Source of the DNA: an uncultured Oscillospiraceae bacterium | GTDB taxonomy: Bacteria; Bacillota; Clostridia; Oscillospirales; Ruminococcaceae | Length of the DNA stretch: 64,000 nt | Direction of reading: 5' to 3' | NCBI GenBank assembly: GCA_934539585.1 | Contig: CAKTCT010000001.1 | Span: 1-64,000 of the forward strand | Part shown: positions 1 to 8,409 of the stretch, one piece after another | How the letters are laid out: every line of letters begins with the position of its first letter | How positions within the stretch are numbered: position 1 is the first letter of the stretch | Notes under the pieces: generated by a model | The model's database searches: none | The model's input: only the letters and a program-made list of their open reading frames with translations | Told to the model about the DNA's origin: nothing | Position numbers and translations under genes: made by a program

Positions 1-105
1 GAGCAAGGCCGTGTAATTCGTCGCTATTCTGCGACCGGAGGCTTTTTTATTTGTCTGCTAAACGGGGGACGGTCCCCTGGAAATCGGCAAGCGGGGCGTT
101 CTTGC
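1..105. other. Left-edge non-coding segment
   Basis: No gene is visible. Bases 15-25 carry the word AATTCGTCGC, which also occurs in the repeats that follow mntP (16.6 kb) and ypeB (49.8 kb), so this may be a diverged relative lying downstream of larC and cut by the window edge. A small GTCGC/GCGAC stem at 19-36 is followed on the plus strand by a T run (44-50), which could be the end of a terminator for a gene to the left. A GGGGAC/GTCCCC palindrome lies near 65-78. Assignment is weak. Confidence 0.3.
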
Positions 106-1359
106 TTATTCTTTCGCGGCTTCCACAGCCCGGATCACCGTCCGGAGGGGGACACCGGCGGCTTCGGCCAGGGTCTTGGCGGATTCGTATTCGGCGGAGA
201 TGCGGGAAAGGTCCCTCCAGGCGGTGCGCTTGGCTTGGGCCGGGCCCCAGGGGGTCTCCACTGTGACGGGTTCCCGGGAGCAGATTTCCCGTTCCGCCGG
301 GAGCCACCGCACGCCGATGGTGGAGGTGTGGGTGAAGGCCAGGCGGGTCATGGTTTCCCGGTCCGCTTCCCGGCAAAGGACGCTGAGCTTGACGCCGGGG
401 CGGTTTTTCTTCATCTGAATGGCCTGGAACCAACAGTCCAGGGCCCCGGCCTGGAAGAATTTTTCCATGGCGCAGCCCAGTTCTTCGCCGGTGGAGTCGT
501 CGATGTTGGCTTCCATAAGGAGGACCTTGTCCGTTTCCGGGGCGTCCTCCAGCTCATAGACCCGGAGGATGTTGGCGTGGGGGAAGTCCTTTTTTCCCGC
601 GCCGATGCCGATCCGCCGGACCTGCATGGGGGAGGGGGGCGTGAAGGAATCCCCCAGAGCCGCCAGAATGGCCGCGCCGGTGGGGGTGATCATCTCGCCC
701 TCCACGTCGCAGACGGTGAAGGGGGCGCGGGCCCCGGTGAGGAGGTTCAGGGTGGCGGGCACCGGCACCGGCATCCGGCCGTGCTGGCACCAGACGGTGC
801 CGCGGCCCTCCCGGATATTGCCGAAAATCAGCCGGTCTACATTTAAATTGTCCAGGCAGACCGCGGCGGCGGCGATGTCGATGATGGAATCCACCGCGCC
901 CACCTCGTGGAAGTGGACCTCCTCCACAGGTACACCGTGGGCCTTGCTTTCGGCCTGGGCCAGGAAGGTGAAGATTTTCCGGGCGTAATCCAGGGCCCGG
1001 GGGGTTAGCTGGCCGCCTTCCAGAATGGCCAGACAGTCGGCCAGGTTCCGGTGGACGTGGGGGTGGTGATGGTCGTGGTCATGTTCGTGAGAATGGACGT
1101 GTTCGTGGACATGATCATGCGTATGTTCGTGTTCATGGTGGTGGTCATAATCGTGGGGGTCCTCCTCCAGGTGGACGTCGAAGTCGCAGGCAGAGATGCC
1201 GCACTTGGAGGTCCGGGAGATGTGGAGGTGCCAACCGTCCAGGTGCAGGCTTTCCAGGGCAGCGCGAAGGACGGCTTCGTTGGCTCCCAGGTCCAGCAGA
1301 GCGGCGGCAGTCATGTCTCCGCTGATGCCGGAGGTACATTCAAAATAAAGGGTTTTCAT
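106..1359 (-). CDS. larC: LarC, nickel insertion protein for the nickel-pincer nucleotide cofactor
   Basis: Last enzyme of nickel-pincer nucleotide synthesis: in the characterised family, LarC uses CTP to insert nickel into the thiocarboxylated pyridinium nucleotide made by LarB and LarE. The 417-residue protein starts with the family motif SGISGDMTAAALLDLG (residues 10-25). Residues 69-103 form a His-rich loop with 19 histidines, the usual LarC metal-binding insert. The C-terminal part carries the ANIDDSTGEELG segment. In Lactobacillus plantarum larC is expressed through a frameshift between larC1 and larC2; here it is one uninterrupted frame. Its ATG overlaps the larB stop as ATGA, so translation is probably coupled. 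It is the last gene of GNAT-larE-larB-larC. Confidence 0.95.
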   Translation of the reverse strand: MKTLYFECTSGISGDMTAAALLDLGANEAVLRAALESLHLDGWHLHISRTSKCGISACDFDVHLEEDPHDYDHHHEHEHTHDHVHEHVHSHEHDHDHHHPHVHRNLADCLAILEGGQLTPRALDYARKIFTFLAQAESKAHGVPVEEVHFHEVGAVDSIIDIAAAAVCLDNLNVDRLIFGNIREGRGTVWCQHGRMPVPVPATLNLLTGARAPFTVCDVEGEMITPTGAAILAALGDSFTPPSPMQVRRIGIGAGKKDFPHANILRVYELEDAPETDKVLLMEANIDDSTGEELGCAMEKFFQAGALDCWFQAIQMKKNRPGVKLSVLCREADRETMTRLAFTHTSTIGVRWLPAEREICSREPVTVETPWGPAQAKRTAWRDLSRISAEYESAKTLAEAAGVPLRTVIRAVEAAKE

Positions 1360-2042
1360 CGGATTTCCTCCTGTTTTCCGGCAATGAGCCGGTTGATTTG
1401 GGCGGCAGAGTAGCCCGCGCCGAAGCCGTTGTCAATGTTGACCACGGTGATCCCCTCGGCGCAGGAATTGAGCATGGCCAGCAAGGGGGCCAGCCCTTGA
1501 AAGGACGCGCCGTAGCCTACCGAGGTGGGAACGGCGATGACCGGCTTATCGATGAGGCCCGCTACCACCGAGGGCAGTGCGCCTTCCATTCCGGCGATGA
1601 CGACAGCGGCGTTGCAGGCCCGGATCTGGTCGATAACGGCCAGCAAACGGTGGATTCCGGCCACGCCGACATCTGTAAAGCGGAACACCTTTGCGCCAAA
1701 AAATTCCGCCGTCAGGGCGGCTTCCTCGGCTACGGGGAGGTCGGCGGTGCCGCCGGTGACGATGGCGACGGCTCCCTGAGACGTGATTTTTTCCCGATTG
1801 AGGTAGATCACCCGGCCCAGGGGATTGTAGCAGGCCGCCGGGACCCGTTCCCGGACGGCGCGGTACTGCTCCTCGGTGGCACGGGTGCCCAGGGCGCAGC
1901 CGTCGTGAGCGGCGAAGCGTTCAAAAATGGCCGCCACCTGGTCCGCCGTCTTGCCTTGGCAGAAGATGGTCTCCACCGCGCCTTTTCGTCGGGCACGGTC
2001 GTGGTCCAGGCGGGCAAAGCCCAGGTTCTCAGTTTCTTCCAT
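1356..2042 (-). CDS. larB: LarB, pyridinium-3,5-biscarboxylic acid mononucleotide synthase
   Basis: First enzyme of nickel-pincer cofactor synthesis: it carboxylates nicotinic acid adenine dinucleotide and hydrolyses the phosphoanhydride to give the biscarboxylated mononucleotide. The 228-residue protein has an N-terminal region with the ARLDHDRARRKG motif (about 10-21) and a PurE-like C-terminal half from about 90, containing VAIVTGGTADLPVAEEA and the later GMEGALPSVVAGL and PTSVGYGASF segments expected for NCAIR mutase-like LarB. Length is normal. It lies 12 bp downstream of larE and overlaps larC by 4 nt (ATGA). Cytoplasmic. Confidence 0.95.
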   Translation of the reverse strand: MEETENLGFARLDHDRARRKGAVETIFCQGKTADQVAAIFERFAAHDGCALGTRATEEQYRAVRERVPAACYNPLGRVIYLNREKITSQGAVAIVTGGTADLPVAEEAALTAEFFGAKVFRFTDVGVAGIHRLLAVIDQIRACNAAVVIAGMEGALPSVVAGLIDKPVIAVPTSVGYGASFQGLAPLLAMLNSCAEGITVVNIDNGFGAGYSAAQINRLIAGKQEEIR

Positions 2043-2054
2043 GGAGAAGCCTCC

Positions 2055-2873
2055 TTAGTTCTGGGAATTCTGCGGGGAGAGCCCCCGGTCGTAGCTGCCG
2101 GAGCGGAATCCCTCCAGGTCCAGGGTGACGCGGGCGAAGCCTTGCTCCCGGAGAAAGGCGGAGACCTCCTCCTGGCGGGCGAGAAGGGCGGGGAACTGCT
2201 CCGGGGGAATCTCGATCCGGGCGAGAAGTCCGTCCTTTTCCGGGTGGGTCCGGAGCCGGACCACGGGGAAGCCCAGGCCCTTGAGAAAGTCCTCGCCGGC
2301 TTCGATTTTCCGCAGCAGTTCCGGGGTGATTCGGGTATAGTAGGGGAGCCGGGTGGCCAGACACGGGGACGATGGCCGGGAGGCCGTGGGCAGTTCCAGT
2401 TCTGCCGCCATGGTCCGGACCTCCGTCTTGGTGACGCCGCACTCCGCCAGGGGACTGCGGATGCCCAGCTCTCGGAGGGCCCGGAGGCCGGGTCGGTACT
2501 GAGTCAGATCGTCGGCGTTGGTGCCGTCCAGGACGATGGGGCAGCCCTCTGCGGCGGCCAGGTCCCGGAGAGTCCGGAACAGGTGCTTTTTGCAGTGGTA
2601 GCAGCGGTCCGGAGGGTTCTTCAGAATCTCCGGGACGGTCATTTCGTCGATTTCCAGAACCACGTGGCGGACGCCCAGCTTTTGGGCCACCGCCTGGGCA
2701 TTTTCCAGGTCGCAGCGGGGGTGGAGGGTGGTCTGGAAGGTGACGGCGGTGACGGGAATCCGCTCCCGGACGCAGAGGGCCAGGAGCAGAGCGCTGTCAA
2801 CGCCGCCGGAAAAGGCCAGGTAAGCGCCGGTGTGTCGGAATTCGTGAAGGGTTTCCGTAAGTCTGGGGTTCAT
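2055..2873 (-). CDS. larE: LarE, ATP-dependent sacrificial sulfur transferase
   Basis: Adenylates the LarB product and converts its two carboxylates into thiocarboxylates. The 272-residue protein has a PP-loop SGGVDS at 22-27 and the family motif PCLATRLPY at 170-178. C171 corresponds to the sacrificial cysteine of L. plantarum LarE (C176), which ends as dehydroalanine. Only this cysteine is present in that segment, which points to the single-turnover sacrificial type rather than the [4Fe-4S]-dependent LarE variant that uses three cysteines; that distinction is inferred from the motif. RCYHCKK at 90-96 is also typical. The start overlaps the end of the GNAT gene by 4 nt. Confidence 0.94.
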   Translation of the reverse strand: MNPRLTETLHEFRHTGAYLAFSGGVDSALLLALCVRERIPVTAVTFQTTLHPRCDLENAQAVAQKLGVRHVVLEIDEMTVPEILKNPPDRCYHCKKHLFRTLRDLAAAEGCPIVLDGTNADDLTQYRPGLRALRELGIRSPLAECGVTKTEVRTMAAELELPTASRPSSPCLATRLPYYTRITPELLRKIEAGEDFLKGLGFPVVRLRTHPEKDGLLARIEIPPEQFPALLARQEEVSAFLREQGFARVTLDLEGFRSGSYDRGLSPQNSQN

Positions 2874-3361
2874 TGCAGGTCCTCCAGGGTGTGATAAAAC
2901 AGAAGAATATCTTCATAGCGGCCGTCGGGCAGGAGAAAACCGCCGGGGACTTTTCCCAGGTGCTGGAAGCCCAGCTTTTCATAAAGGCGGATGGCCGCGG
3001 TATTGGAGGCGACGACGGCGTTGAACTGCAGCAGGCGGAACCCGCTGTTCCGGGCGGAGACAAGGCAGTCCCGGACCAGTGCTTCCCCTACATGGTGCCC
3101 CCGGCAGTCGCTTTTTACGGCGTAGGAGGCGTTGGCGATATGACCGCAGCGGCCTGAATTGTTGGGATGGAGAATGTAAAGGCCAACGACTTTGCAGTCG
3201 ATTTCTGCCACGGCGGTGTGGGTCTGCTCCGCGAAAAAGCGGCGGGCATCTTCGATGGTCAGGGGCTCGGTTTGGGGAAAGGCGTTTCTGGCGGCGACTA
3301 CCTCGTTCCAGATGGCAGTCATGGCGGGAAGGTCTTTTTCTTCATAGGCGCGAATTTTCAT
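2870..3361 (-). CDS. GNAT family N-acetyltransferase
   Basis: A 163-residue acetyl-CoA-dependent N-acetyltransferase of the Gcn5 fold. The acetyl-CoA loop (motif A) is at about 85-95 (CRGHHVGEAL, an R-G-x-x-V-G-E variant of Q/RxxGxG/A), followed by the typical helix and N-T-A-A-I-R-L-Y-E-K-L-G-F (motif B, about 119-131). Substrate cannot be read from sequence. It is the first gene of the larEBC transcription unit and overlaps larE by 4 nt; whether it takes part in cofactor metabolism or is a passenger is unknown. The RBS is AGAAAGGA. No promoter of its own is evident after the asnS terminator, so readthrough is possible. Confidence 0.88.
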   Translation of the reverse strand: MKIRAYEEKDLPAMTAIWNEVVAARNAFPQTEPLTIEDARRFFAEQTHTAVAEIDCKVVGLYILHPNNSGRCGHIANASYAVKSDCRGHHVGEALVRDCLVSARNSGFRLLQFNAVVASNTAAIRLYEKLGFQHLGKVPGGFLLPDGRYEDILLFYHTLEDLQ

Positions 3362-3377
3362 CGGAGTTTTCCTTTCT

Positions 3378-3420
3378 TAAAAAATGGGAACGCCGCTGCA
3401 GAACCCTCGCAGCGGCGTTT
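3378..3420 (-). terminator. Rho-independent terminator of asnS
   Basis: An 11-bp perfect stem (3389-3399 with 3409-3419, AACGCCGCTGC and its complement) with a 9-nt loop lies directly after the asnS stop on the minus strand and is followed by a run of six U (3379-3384). Confidence 0.9.
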
Positions 3421-3426
3421 GAATGC

Positions 3427-4821
3427 TTAATATTCCGCGGAACCGGTGGTGCGGGGGAAGGGGAGAACGTCCCGGATGTTGGCGATGCCGGTGAGGTACA
3501 TCACCAGCCGCTCGAAGCCCAGGCCGAAGCCGCTGTGCTTGGCGCCGCCGTATTTCCGGAGGTCCAGGTACCAGGAGTAATCGGCGGGGTCCAGCTTGAA
3601 GAAATCCATGCTCTGGAGGAGGATGTCCATCCGCTCCTCACGCTGGCTGCCGCCCACGATCTCGCCGATGCCGGGGACCAGCAGGTCCATGGCCGCCACG
3701 GTCTTGCCGTCATCGTTCAGGCGCATGTAGAAGGCTTTAATCTCCCGGGGGTAGTCGGTGACGAAAACGGGTTTCTTGAAAATCTGCTCGGTGAGGAACC
3801 GCTCGTGCTCGGTCTGCAGGTCCACGCCCCAGTAAACAGGGTAGTCGAACTCGTCCTTGTGGGGCTCCAGAAGTTCGATGGCTTCGGTGTAGGTGACGTG
3901 GGCGAAGTCGGCGTCCACCAGAGCGGTGAGCCGCTCCACCAGGCCCTTGTCGTAGAAGTTGTTGAAGAAGGCCATTTCGTCGGGGCAGTTTTCCAGGACG
4001 TAGCGGATGACGAACTTCATCATGTCCTGGACCACCCGCATATCGTCGTGGATGTCGGCGAAGGCCATTTCCGGCTCCACCATCCAGAACTCGGCGGCGT
4101 GGCGGGCAGTGTAGGATTTCTCCGCCCGGAAGGTGGGCCCGAAGGTGTAGACGTTTCCCAGGGCCATAGCCATGCACTCGGCTTCCAGCTGGCCGGAAAC
4201 GGTGAGGCTGGTGGGCTTGCCGAAGAAGTCCTGGGTGAAGTCCACGGAGCCGTCCTCGTTCAGGGGCGGGTCTTTGGGGTCCAGGGTGGTGACGCGGAAC
4301 ATCTCCCCGGCGCCTTCGCAGTCGGAGGCGGTGATCAGGGGCGTATGCACGTAAGCGAAGCCCCGCTCGTTGAAGAACTTGTGGATGGCGTAGGCGCAGA
4401 CCGACCGGACCCGGAACACGGCTTCAAAGGTGTTGGTCCGGGGGCGGAGATGGGCGATGGAACGGAGAAATTCCAGGGAATGGCGCTTTTTCTGGAGGGG
4501 GTAATCCGGGGTGGAGGCGCCTTCCAGAACGATCCCGGCGGCGTGAATCTCATAGGGCTGCTTGGCCTCGGGGGTGAGGACCACCTCGCCGGTGACGGAG
4601 ATGGCGGAGCCCACGTTGTAGCGGGTCACGTCCTTATAATTTTCCAGCTTGCTGGCTTCAAAGACCACCTGCAGGTTTTTGAAGCTGCTGCCGTCGTTGA
4701 GTTCGATGAAGCCCAGGGCTTTGGAGTCCCGGATGGTCTTGACCCAGCCGGCGACGGTGACGGTCTTGCCTGCCAGATGGGGAAAATCCCGGTGCAAAAC
4801 CGCAATTTCAGTACGAGTCAT
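3427..4821 (-). CDS. asnS: Asparaginyl-tRNA synthetase
   Basis: Class IIb aminoacyl-tRNA synthetase that charges tRNA-Asn. The 464-residue protein has an N-terminal OB-fold anticodon-binding domain (about 15-110, starting VTVAGWVKTIRDSK), motif 2 with FRAEKS, and motif 3 near the C-terminus (GLGFERLVMYLTG). Length is normal for AsnRS, and the GFIELNDGSSF segment fits AsnRS rather than AspRS. The start is the ATG 3' of a GGAGG site. A sigma-A promoter lies about 43-71 bp upstream of the start, leaving a leader too short for a T-box. Confidence 0.97.
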   Translation of the reverse strand: MTRTEIAVLHRDFPHLAGKTVTVAGWVKTIRDSKALGFIELNDGSSFKNLQVVFEASKLENYKDVTRYNVGSAISVTGEVVLTPEAKQPYEIHAAGIVLEGASTPDYPLQKKRHSLEFLRSIAHLRPRTNTFEAVFRVRSVCAYAIHKFFNERGFAYVHTPLITASDCEGAGEMFRVTTLDPKDPPLNEDGSVDFTQDFFGKPTSLTVSGQLEAECMAMALGNVYTFGPTFRAEKSYTARHAAEFWMVEPEMAFADIHDDMRVVQDMMKFVIRYVLENCPDEMAFFNNFYDKGLVERLTALVDADFAHVTYTEAIELLEPHKDEFDYPVYWGVDLQTEHERFLTEQIFKKPVFVTDYPREIKAFYMRLNDDGKTVAAMDLLVPGIGEIVGGSQREERMDILLQSMDFFKLDPADYSWYLDLRKYGGAKHSGFGLGFERLVMYLTGIANIRDVLPFPRTTGSAEY

Positions 4822-4863
4822 AGAAAAGCCTCCAAAATATCGAGATGAATGTCAGTTACAACT

Positions 4864-4892
4864 ATTTTACTCCATTTCCGCAGTCCCGTCAA
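4864..4892 (-). promoter_or_regulatory. Sigma-A promoter of asnS
   Basis: On the minus strand TTGACG (4887-4892), a 17-bp spacer and TAAAAT (4864-4869) precede asnS. The predicted leader is about 35 nt, too short for a T-box or other large leader. Between this promoter and the sdaAA stop is a perfect 16-bp palindrome, AAAATCCGCGGATTTT (4927-4942), whose role is unclear; it may form a weak terminator for sdaAA. Confidence 0.8.
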
Positions 4893-4945
4893 TCCATTAT
4901 AAGGGAAAATCCCCGGAATTTCGCAGAAAATCCGCGGATTTTGGG

Positions 4946-5827
4946 TTACGCCGGGTCCTCCTGGTTCCGCTTCCGGAGGGCGGCGGCAAGCTCCAGGCCG
5001 GTTCTGGTGGTGGCCAGGCCACCGGCGGCAGTCTCCCGGAGGGCGGCGGGGAGCTGGCGGCCCACCCGGTTCATGGTCTCCACGGTGTCGTCGAAGGGGA
5101 TGCGGCTGGCGATGCCGGCCAGGGCCATGTCCGCGGCGGTGAGGGCGTTGGTCACGCCGCCGGCGTTTCGCTTGATGCAAGGAATCTCCACCAGCCCGGC
5201 CACCGGGTCGCAGACCAGGCCCAGGGAGTTTTTGATGGCCATGGCGGCGGCGTCGAAGCTCTGGGAGGGGAAGCCGCCCAACAGCTCCGTTACGGCGGCG
5301 GCGGCCATGGCGGAGGCGGAGCCGCACTCGGCCTGACATCCGCCCTGGGCTCCGGCCAGGCAGGCGTGTTCGCCGATGATCTGGCCCACCAGTCCGGCGG
5401 TGAGAAGGCTGCGGACCACCGCTTCCCGGGAGAGGCCGTATTCCTGCTCCACGGAGAGGACGGCGGCGGGAACGATACCGCAGGAACCGGCGGTGGGGCA
5501 GGCCACGATCCGGCCCATGGAGGCGTTGACCTCGGAGCAGGAAAGGGCAAAGGCTACGGCCCGGGAGACGGCTCCGCCCAGAAGGGAGCCGGTCTTCCGC
5601 CGCTGCTCGTAAAGATAGGCGTCGCCGCCGGTCAGGCCGCTGACGGAGCGGACGGGCTTTTCCAGGGCTTCCCTGGCGGAGGTCTCCATAACGGAGAGCA
5701 TCTGGTCAAAGCGCCGGAGAATCTCCTCCGGAGACAGGCCGCCCTGGGCGGACTCCCGGCGGAGGGCGTATTCGCTGAGAGAAAGACCTTCCTCCCGGCA
5801 GGCGCGGATCACTTCCTGAGCGTTCAT
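4946..5827 (-). CDS. sdaAA: L-serine dehydratase, iron-sulfur-dependent, alpha subunit
   Basis: Catalytic subunit of the oxygen-sensitive [4Fe-4S] L-serine ammonia-lyase that converts serine to pyruvate and ammonia. The 293-residue protein shows ACPTAGSCGIVPA at 109-121 and the cluster-binding cysteines C164, C206 and C217 with the exact C-x41-C-x10-C spacing known for the family. It overlaps sdaAB by 4 nt (ATGA), so the two subunits are translationally coupled. No canonical terminator follows, only the 4927-4942 palindrome. Confidence 0.96.
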   Translation of the reverse strand: MNAQEVIRACREEGLSLSEYALRRESAQGGLSPEEILRRFDQMLSVMETSAREALEKPVRSVSGLTGGDAYLYEQRRKTGSLLGGAVSRAVAFALSCSEVNASMGRIVACPTAGSCGIVPAAVLSVEQEYGLSREAVVRSLLTAGLVGQIIGEHACLAGAQGGCQAECGSASAMAAAAVTELLGGFPSQSFDAAAMAIKNSLGLVCDPVAGLVEIPCIKRNAGGVTNALTAADMALAGIASRIPFDDTVETMNRVGRQLPAALRETAAGGLATTRTGLELAAALRKRNQEDPA

Positions 5828-6537
5828 ACAGATTCCTTTCCGGAGGCGTCTCCTGGGGCGGTTTCGTCAATGGGCAGGAGCAGCTTCACCCAGATGATCC
5901 CGGGGATGCTGCGGACAGCGGCGGCCAGGTCCTGGTCCGAAAGGCTGTCCAACTCGATATACATATGGGCGGTGCGGTCGTCGGGGCTGCGGCTGACCCG
6001 CATGTTGCCGATGTTGATGCCCATTTCATACAGAATGAAGGTGATGTTGGAGATGACCCCGGGCTCGTCCCGGTGGTGGGTGACGAGAATGGGGCGCTCG
6101 CCGGTGAAGTTCACCTCCATGCCGTCGATATCGCGGATCACCACCTGTCCGCCGCCGATGGAGGAGCCGGTGATCTCGTGGGTCTCCCCGGAGCCGGTGG
6201 TGATGACAAATTTCACGGTGTTTGGGTGGACGTTTTCCCCCAGGTCCGTGGGGATGAACTGGTAGCGCAGACCTTTTTCCGCCGCCAGCTCAAAGGAATG
6301 GCGGAGGCGGGGGTCCCAGGGATTCAGGTTCAGGAGCCCGGCCAGGAGGGCCTTGTCTGTGCCGTGGCCCCGGTAGGTGGCGGCAAAGGAGCCGTGCAGG
6401 TACATTTTGACCTCCCGGATATCGCCGCCGGCCAGCTTGTAGGCCATTTTTCCCAGGCGGGCGGCTCCGGCGGTGTGGGAGCTGGATGGGCCGATCATAA
6501 TGGGCCCCATGATGTCGAAAAGCGAAGGAGTGGGCAT
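5824..6537 (-). CDS. sdaAB: L-serine dehydratase, iron-sulfur-dependent, beta subunit
   Basis: Partner of SdaAA. The 237-residue protein begins with the conserved IMGPIMIGPSSSHTAGAARL segment (about 9-28) and ends in an ACT domain from about residue 148 (RDEPGVISNITFILYE), the module that senses or binds L-serine in type 2 dehydratases. It is the first gene of the sdaAB-sdaAA pair; the RBS AAAGGAG is well placed. A possible minus-strand promoter is TTGAAA (about 6607-6612) with TAAAAT (6582-6587), but its 19-bp spacing is poor. Confidence 0.95.
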   Translation of the reverse strand: MPTPSLFDIMGPIMIGPSSSHTAGAARLGKMAYKLAGGDIREVKMYLHGSFAATYRGHGTDKALLAGLLNLNPWDPRLRHSFELAAEKGLRYQFIPTDLGENVHPNTVKFVITTGSGETHEITGSSIGGGQVVIRDIDGMEVNFTGERPILVTHHRDEPGVISNITFILYEMGINIGNMRVSRSPDDRTAHMYIELDSLSDQDLAAAVRSIPGIIWVKLLLPIDETAPGDASGKESV

Positions 6538-6742
6538 ATTCTCTCCTTTCCCGGCAAGGCCGCGGAACGTGATTTTCTTCTATATTTTAACATCCGGGGC
6601 GGTTTTTTTCAAGAGAGTTCCCACAATTCAAAAATTTATGCTAAAATAAAAGAGAAAAATCCATCGACGTTGAAGGAAACGGCATGCGCGCCTCGTTTCT
6701 ATTTTCGGAAACGGAAAACGAAAGGCGGTGAGAGCGGGCAGT

Positions 6743-7252
6743 ATGAACAATCGGGAATTTGAAGCCCTGGTCCGGCAATACGAAAAGCTCGTTTTCACCG
6801 TCTGCTACCAGCTGGTCAAGGACTACGGTGAGGCCCAGAACCTGACCCAGGAGACCTTCCTTTCCGCCTACCAGCACATCGATGACTGTCTCAACGGCAA
6901 CTACAAGCCCTGGCTCATCCGCATCGCCTCCAACAAAGCCAAGGACTTCCTGAAATCCGCCTACCACCGCAAGGTGGACGCCGTGGAGGAATGGGAGGAC
7001 CTGCCGCTGCTCCCCGAAGGTTCGGCGGAGCAGGAGTCCCTCTCCCGGGAGGGGGCCCGGATGGTGGCGGAGGCGATCCTCTCCCTGGAGGAGCCTTACC
7101 ACAAGGTGGCGAAGCTCTATTTCCTGGAGGAACGGCCGCTGGATGAGATCGCGGCTGCCCTGGGGCGGCCCCGAAAGACGGTGGAGACCCAGCTTTACCG
7201 GGCGCGGCACAAGTTACAGCGAATGCTTGTAGAAAGGGGGATTCTGGTATGA
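6743..7252 (+). CDS. ECF-type RNA polymerase sigma factor
   Basis: A group IV (extracytoplasmic function) sigma factor of 169 residues. Region 2 covers about 3-70 (YEKLVFTVCYQLVKDYGEAQ, then LTQETF and PWLIRIASNKAKDFL); region 4 is at about 115-165 (LSLEEPYHKVAKLYFLEE, then the helix-turn-helix DEIAAALGRPRKTVETQLYRARHKL). I place the start at ATG 6743; an upstream GTG at 6728 is in frame but has a poorly spaced Shine-Dalgarno. The gene overlaps the anti-sigma gene by 4 nt, the usual coupling. ECF sigmas commonly activate their own operon; a GAAACG...CGTTTC inverted repeat at 6676-6699 lies upstream, but no clear ECF -35/-10 pair can be assigned. Confidence 0.9.
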   Translation: MNNREFEALVRQYEKLVFTVCYQLVKDYGEAQNLTQETFLSAYQHIDDCLNGNYKPWLIRIASNKAKDFLKSAYHRKVDAVEEWEDLPLLPEGSAEQESLSREGARMVAEAILSLEEPYHKVAKLYFLEERPLDEIAAALGRPRKTVETQLYRARHKLQRMLVERGILV

Positions 7253-7713
7253 AATTGTTTTCCGAGGACGGCTGCCTCACCGACGAGGGCCTTCAGGCGT
7301 TGATCCATGAGGAGCTGGACGAAATGGGCCGCCTGGAAGCGGCGGAACACCTGGATTTCTGCGACAGATGCGTGGAGCGATACAGCGGGATGCTGACGGC
7401 GGACCTGGAGATCTCGCCGCCGGAGGAGCTGGCGCCAACCATTCTGCAGCGGATCCGGCGGCGGGCTCAGAGGATATTCGTCAACCGCTTCGCCCAGGTG
7501 TCAGTGGCGGCGGCTCTGGCCCTGGTGCTGTGGGGCGGGCTGTATCACAACGGCATCCTGATCCCCACCGACGACCACATGGAGAAAATGACCACCGCCG
7601 CTCAGTTCCTGCAGGGCAAGTTCTCCGGCTGGGGGGATAGTCTGGACGCGCTGATGTCCGATTTCAACAGCTTCCTCAATATGCCCCGGTCCCCCGGGCA
7701 GAACGCGCGATAA
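7249..7713 (+). CDS. Anti-sigma factor with zinc-finger-like motif, single TM
   Basis: A 154-residue partner of the preceding sigma factor. The N-terminal cytoplasmic part has the H-x3-C-x2-C motif of zinc-binding anti-sigma (ZAS) domains (HLDFCDRC, about 36-43). One hydrophobic segment at about 82-105 (VSVAAALALVLWGGL) is followed by an extracytoplasmic tail. It therefore probably holds the sigma factor at the membrane and releases it on an envelope or redox signal, known for the family but not shown here. Its ATG overlaps the sigma stop (ATGA). Confidence 0.85.
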   Translation: MKLFSEDGCLTDEGLQALIHEELDEMGRLEAAEHLDFCDRCVERYSGMLTADLEISPPEELAPTILQRIRRRAQRIFVNRFAQVSVAAALALVLWGGLYHNGILIPTDDHMEKMTTAAQFLQGKFSGWGDSLDALMSDFNSFLNMPRSPGQNAR

Positions 7714-7747
7714 CGCCGCCGGGCTTCCGGCAGAAAGGATGAATTTT

Positions 7748-8398
7748 ATGTGGAATTACACCAATCCCAATGCGCAAGACTCCAATCAGACCCCGTCGGC
7801 GGCTCCGGAGCAGCCGAAAAACGTCATGCCCGCCCAGCCCAGAAAGAGCAAGGGCCTGGCCGTCTTTTTCGGCCTGCTCCCCGGAGCGGGACACATGTAT
7901 CTGGGCAAGATGAAGCGGGGGCTGACCTTTATGGCCCTGTTCGCCGGAATCATCGCTGTGGCCTCCGTGCTGGAAATGGGCGTCGTGGTCCTGGCGCTGC
8001 CGGTGCTCTGGTTCTACGCCTTTTTCGACAACCTGAACCTGGCCTCCATGACGCCGGAGCAGCGGGAGGCTGCTCCCGATGAGTTCCTTTTCGGCCTCTG
8101 GACCAGGGAGCCGGTGAAGCAGAACCCGCTTTTCAAGAAGCGGAACCTGCTTCTGGGCTGGGGCTTCATCGCTGTGGGCGGCGTGATGCTTTTCCGCATG
8201 GTTGTGGGCGAGTTCCTGGATTGGGCGGATCGGGTCCTTTGCCAGTACCAGGTGGATCTGAGCTGGCTATGGTCCATCTATCACAATCTGCCCCAGATTG
8301 TCATCGCCGTTCTGATCATCGTTCTGGGTGTGCACTTTGTCCGGGGCGGTAAAAAGAAACAGCCCGCCGACGACATTCCGCCGTATCGCGGAGAATAA
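7748..8398 (+). CDS. Multi-pass membrane protein, TM2-domain-like
   Basis: A 216-residue membrane protein. A Pro/Gln/Asn-rich N-terminal tail (about 1-38) precedes a segment resembling a TM2 domain (FFGLLPGAGHMYLGKMKRG, about 43-61, then hydrophobic stretches to about 95), a charged linker with PEQREAAPDEF, and two more membrane segments near 137-160 and 185-203, ending in a basic tail. ATG 7748 is preferred over ATG 7739 because the AAAGG site abuts 7739 but is about 9 nt from 7748. It lies 34 bp after the anti-sigma gene and is probably part of the ECF operon. Function unknown. Confidence 0.75.
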   Translation: MWNYTNPNAQDSNQTPSAAPEQPKNVMPAQPRKSKGLAVFFGLLPGAGHMYLGKMKRGLTFMALFAGIIAVASVLEMGVVVLALPVLWFYAFFDNLNLASMTPEQREAAPDEFLFGLWTREPVKQNPLFKKRNLLLGWGFIAVGGVMLFRMVVGEFLDWADRVLCQYQVDLSWLWSIYHNLPQIVIAVLIIVLGVHFVRGGKKKQPADDIPPYRGE

Positions 8399-8409
8399 GG
8401 AGGAGACCT

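Noticed and set aside
4822..4945. T-box leader for asnS
   Set aside because: The predicted leader is only about 35 nt and has no T-box sequence.
6676..6699. GAAACG...CGTTTC inverted repeat as an ECF autoregulatory promoter
   Set aside because: The GGAAAC to CGTT spacing (13 bp) is shorter than the usual 16-17 bp; it could equally be an operator or chance.
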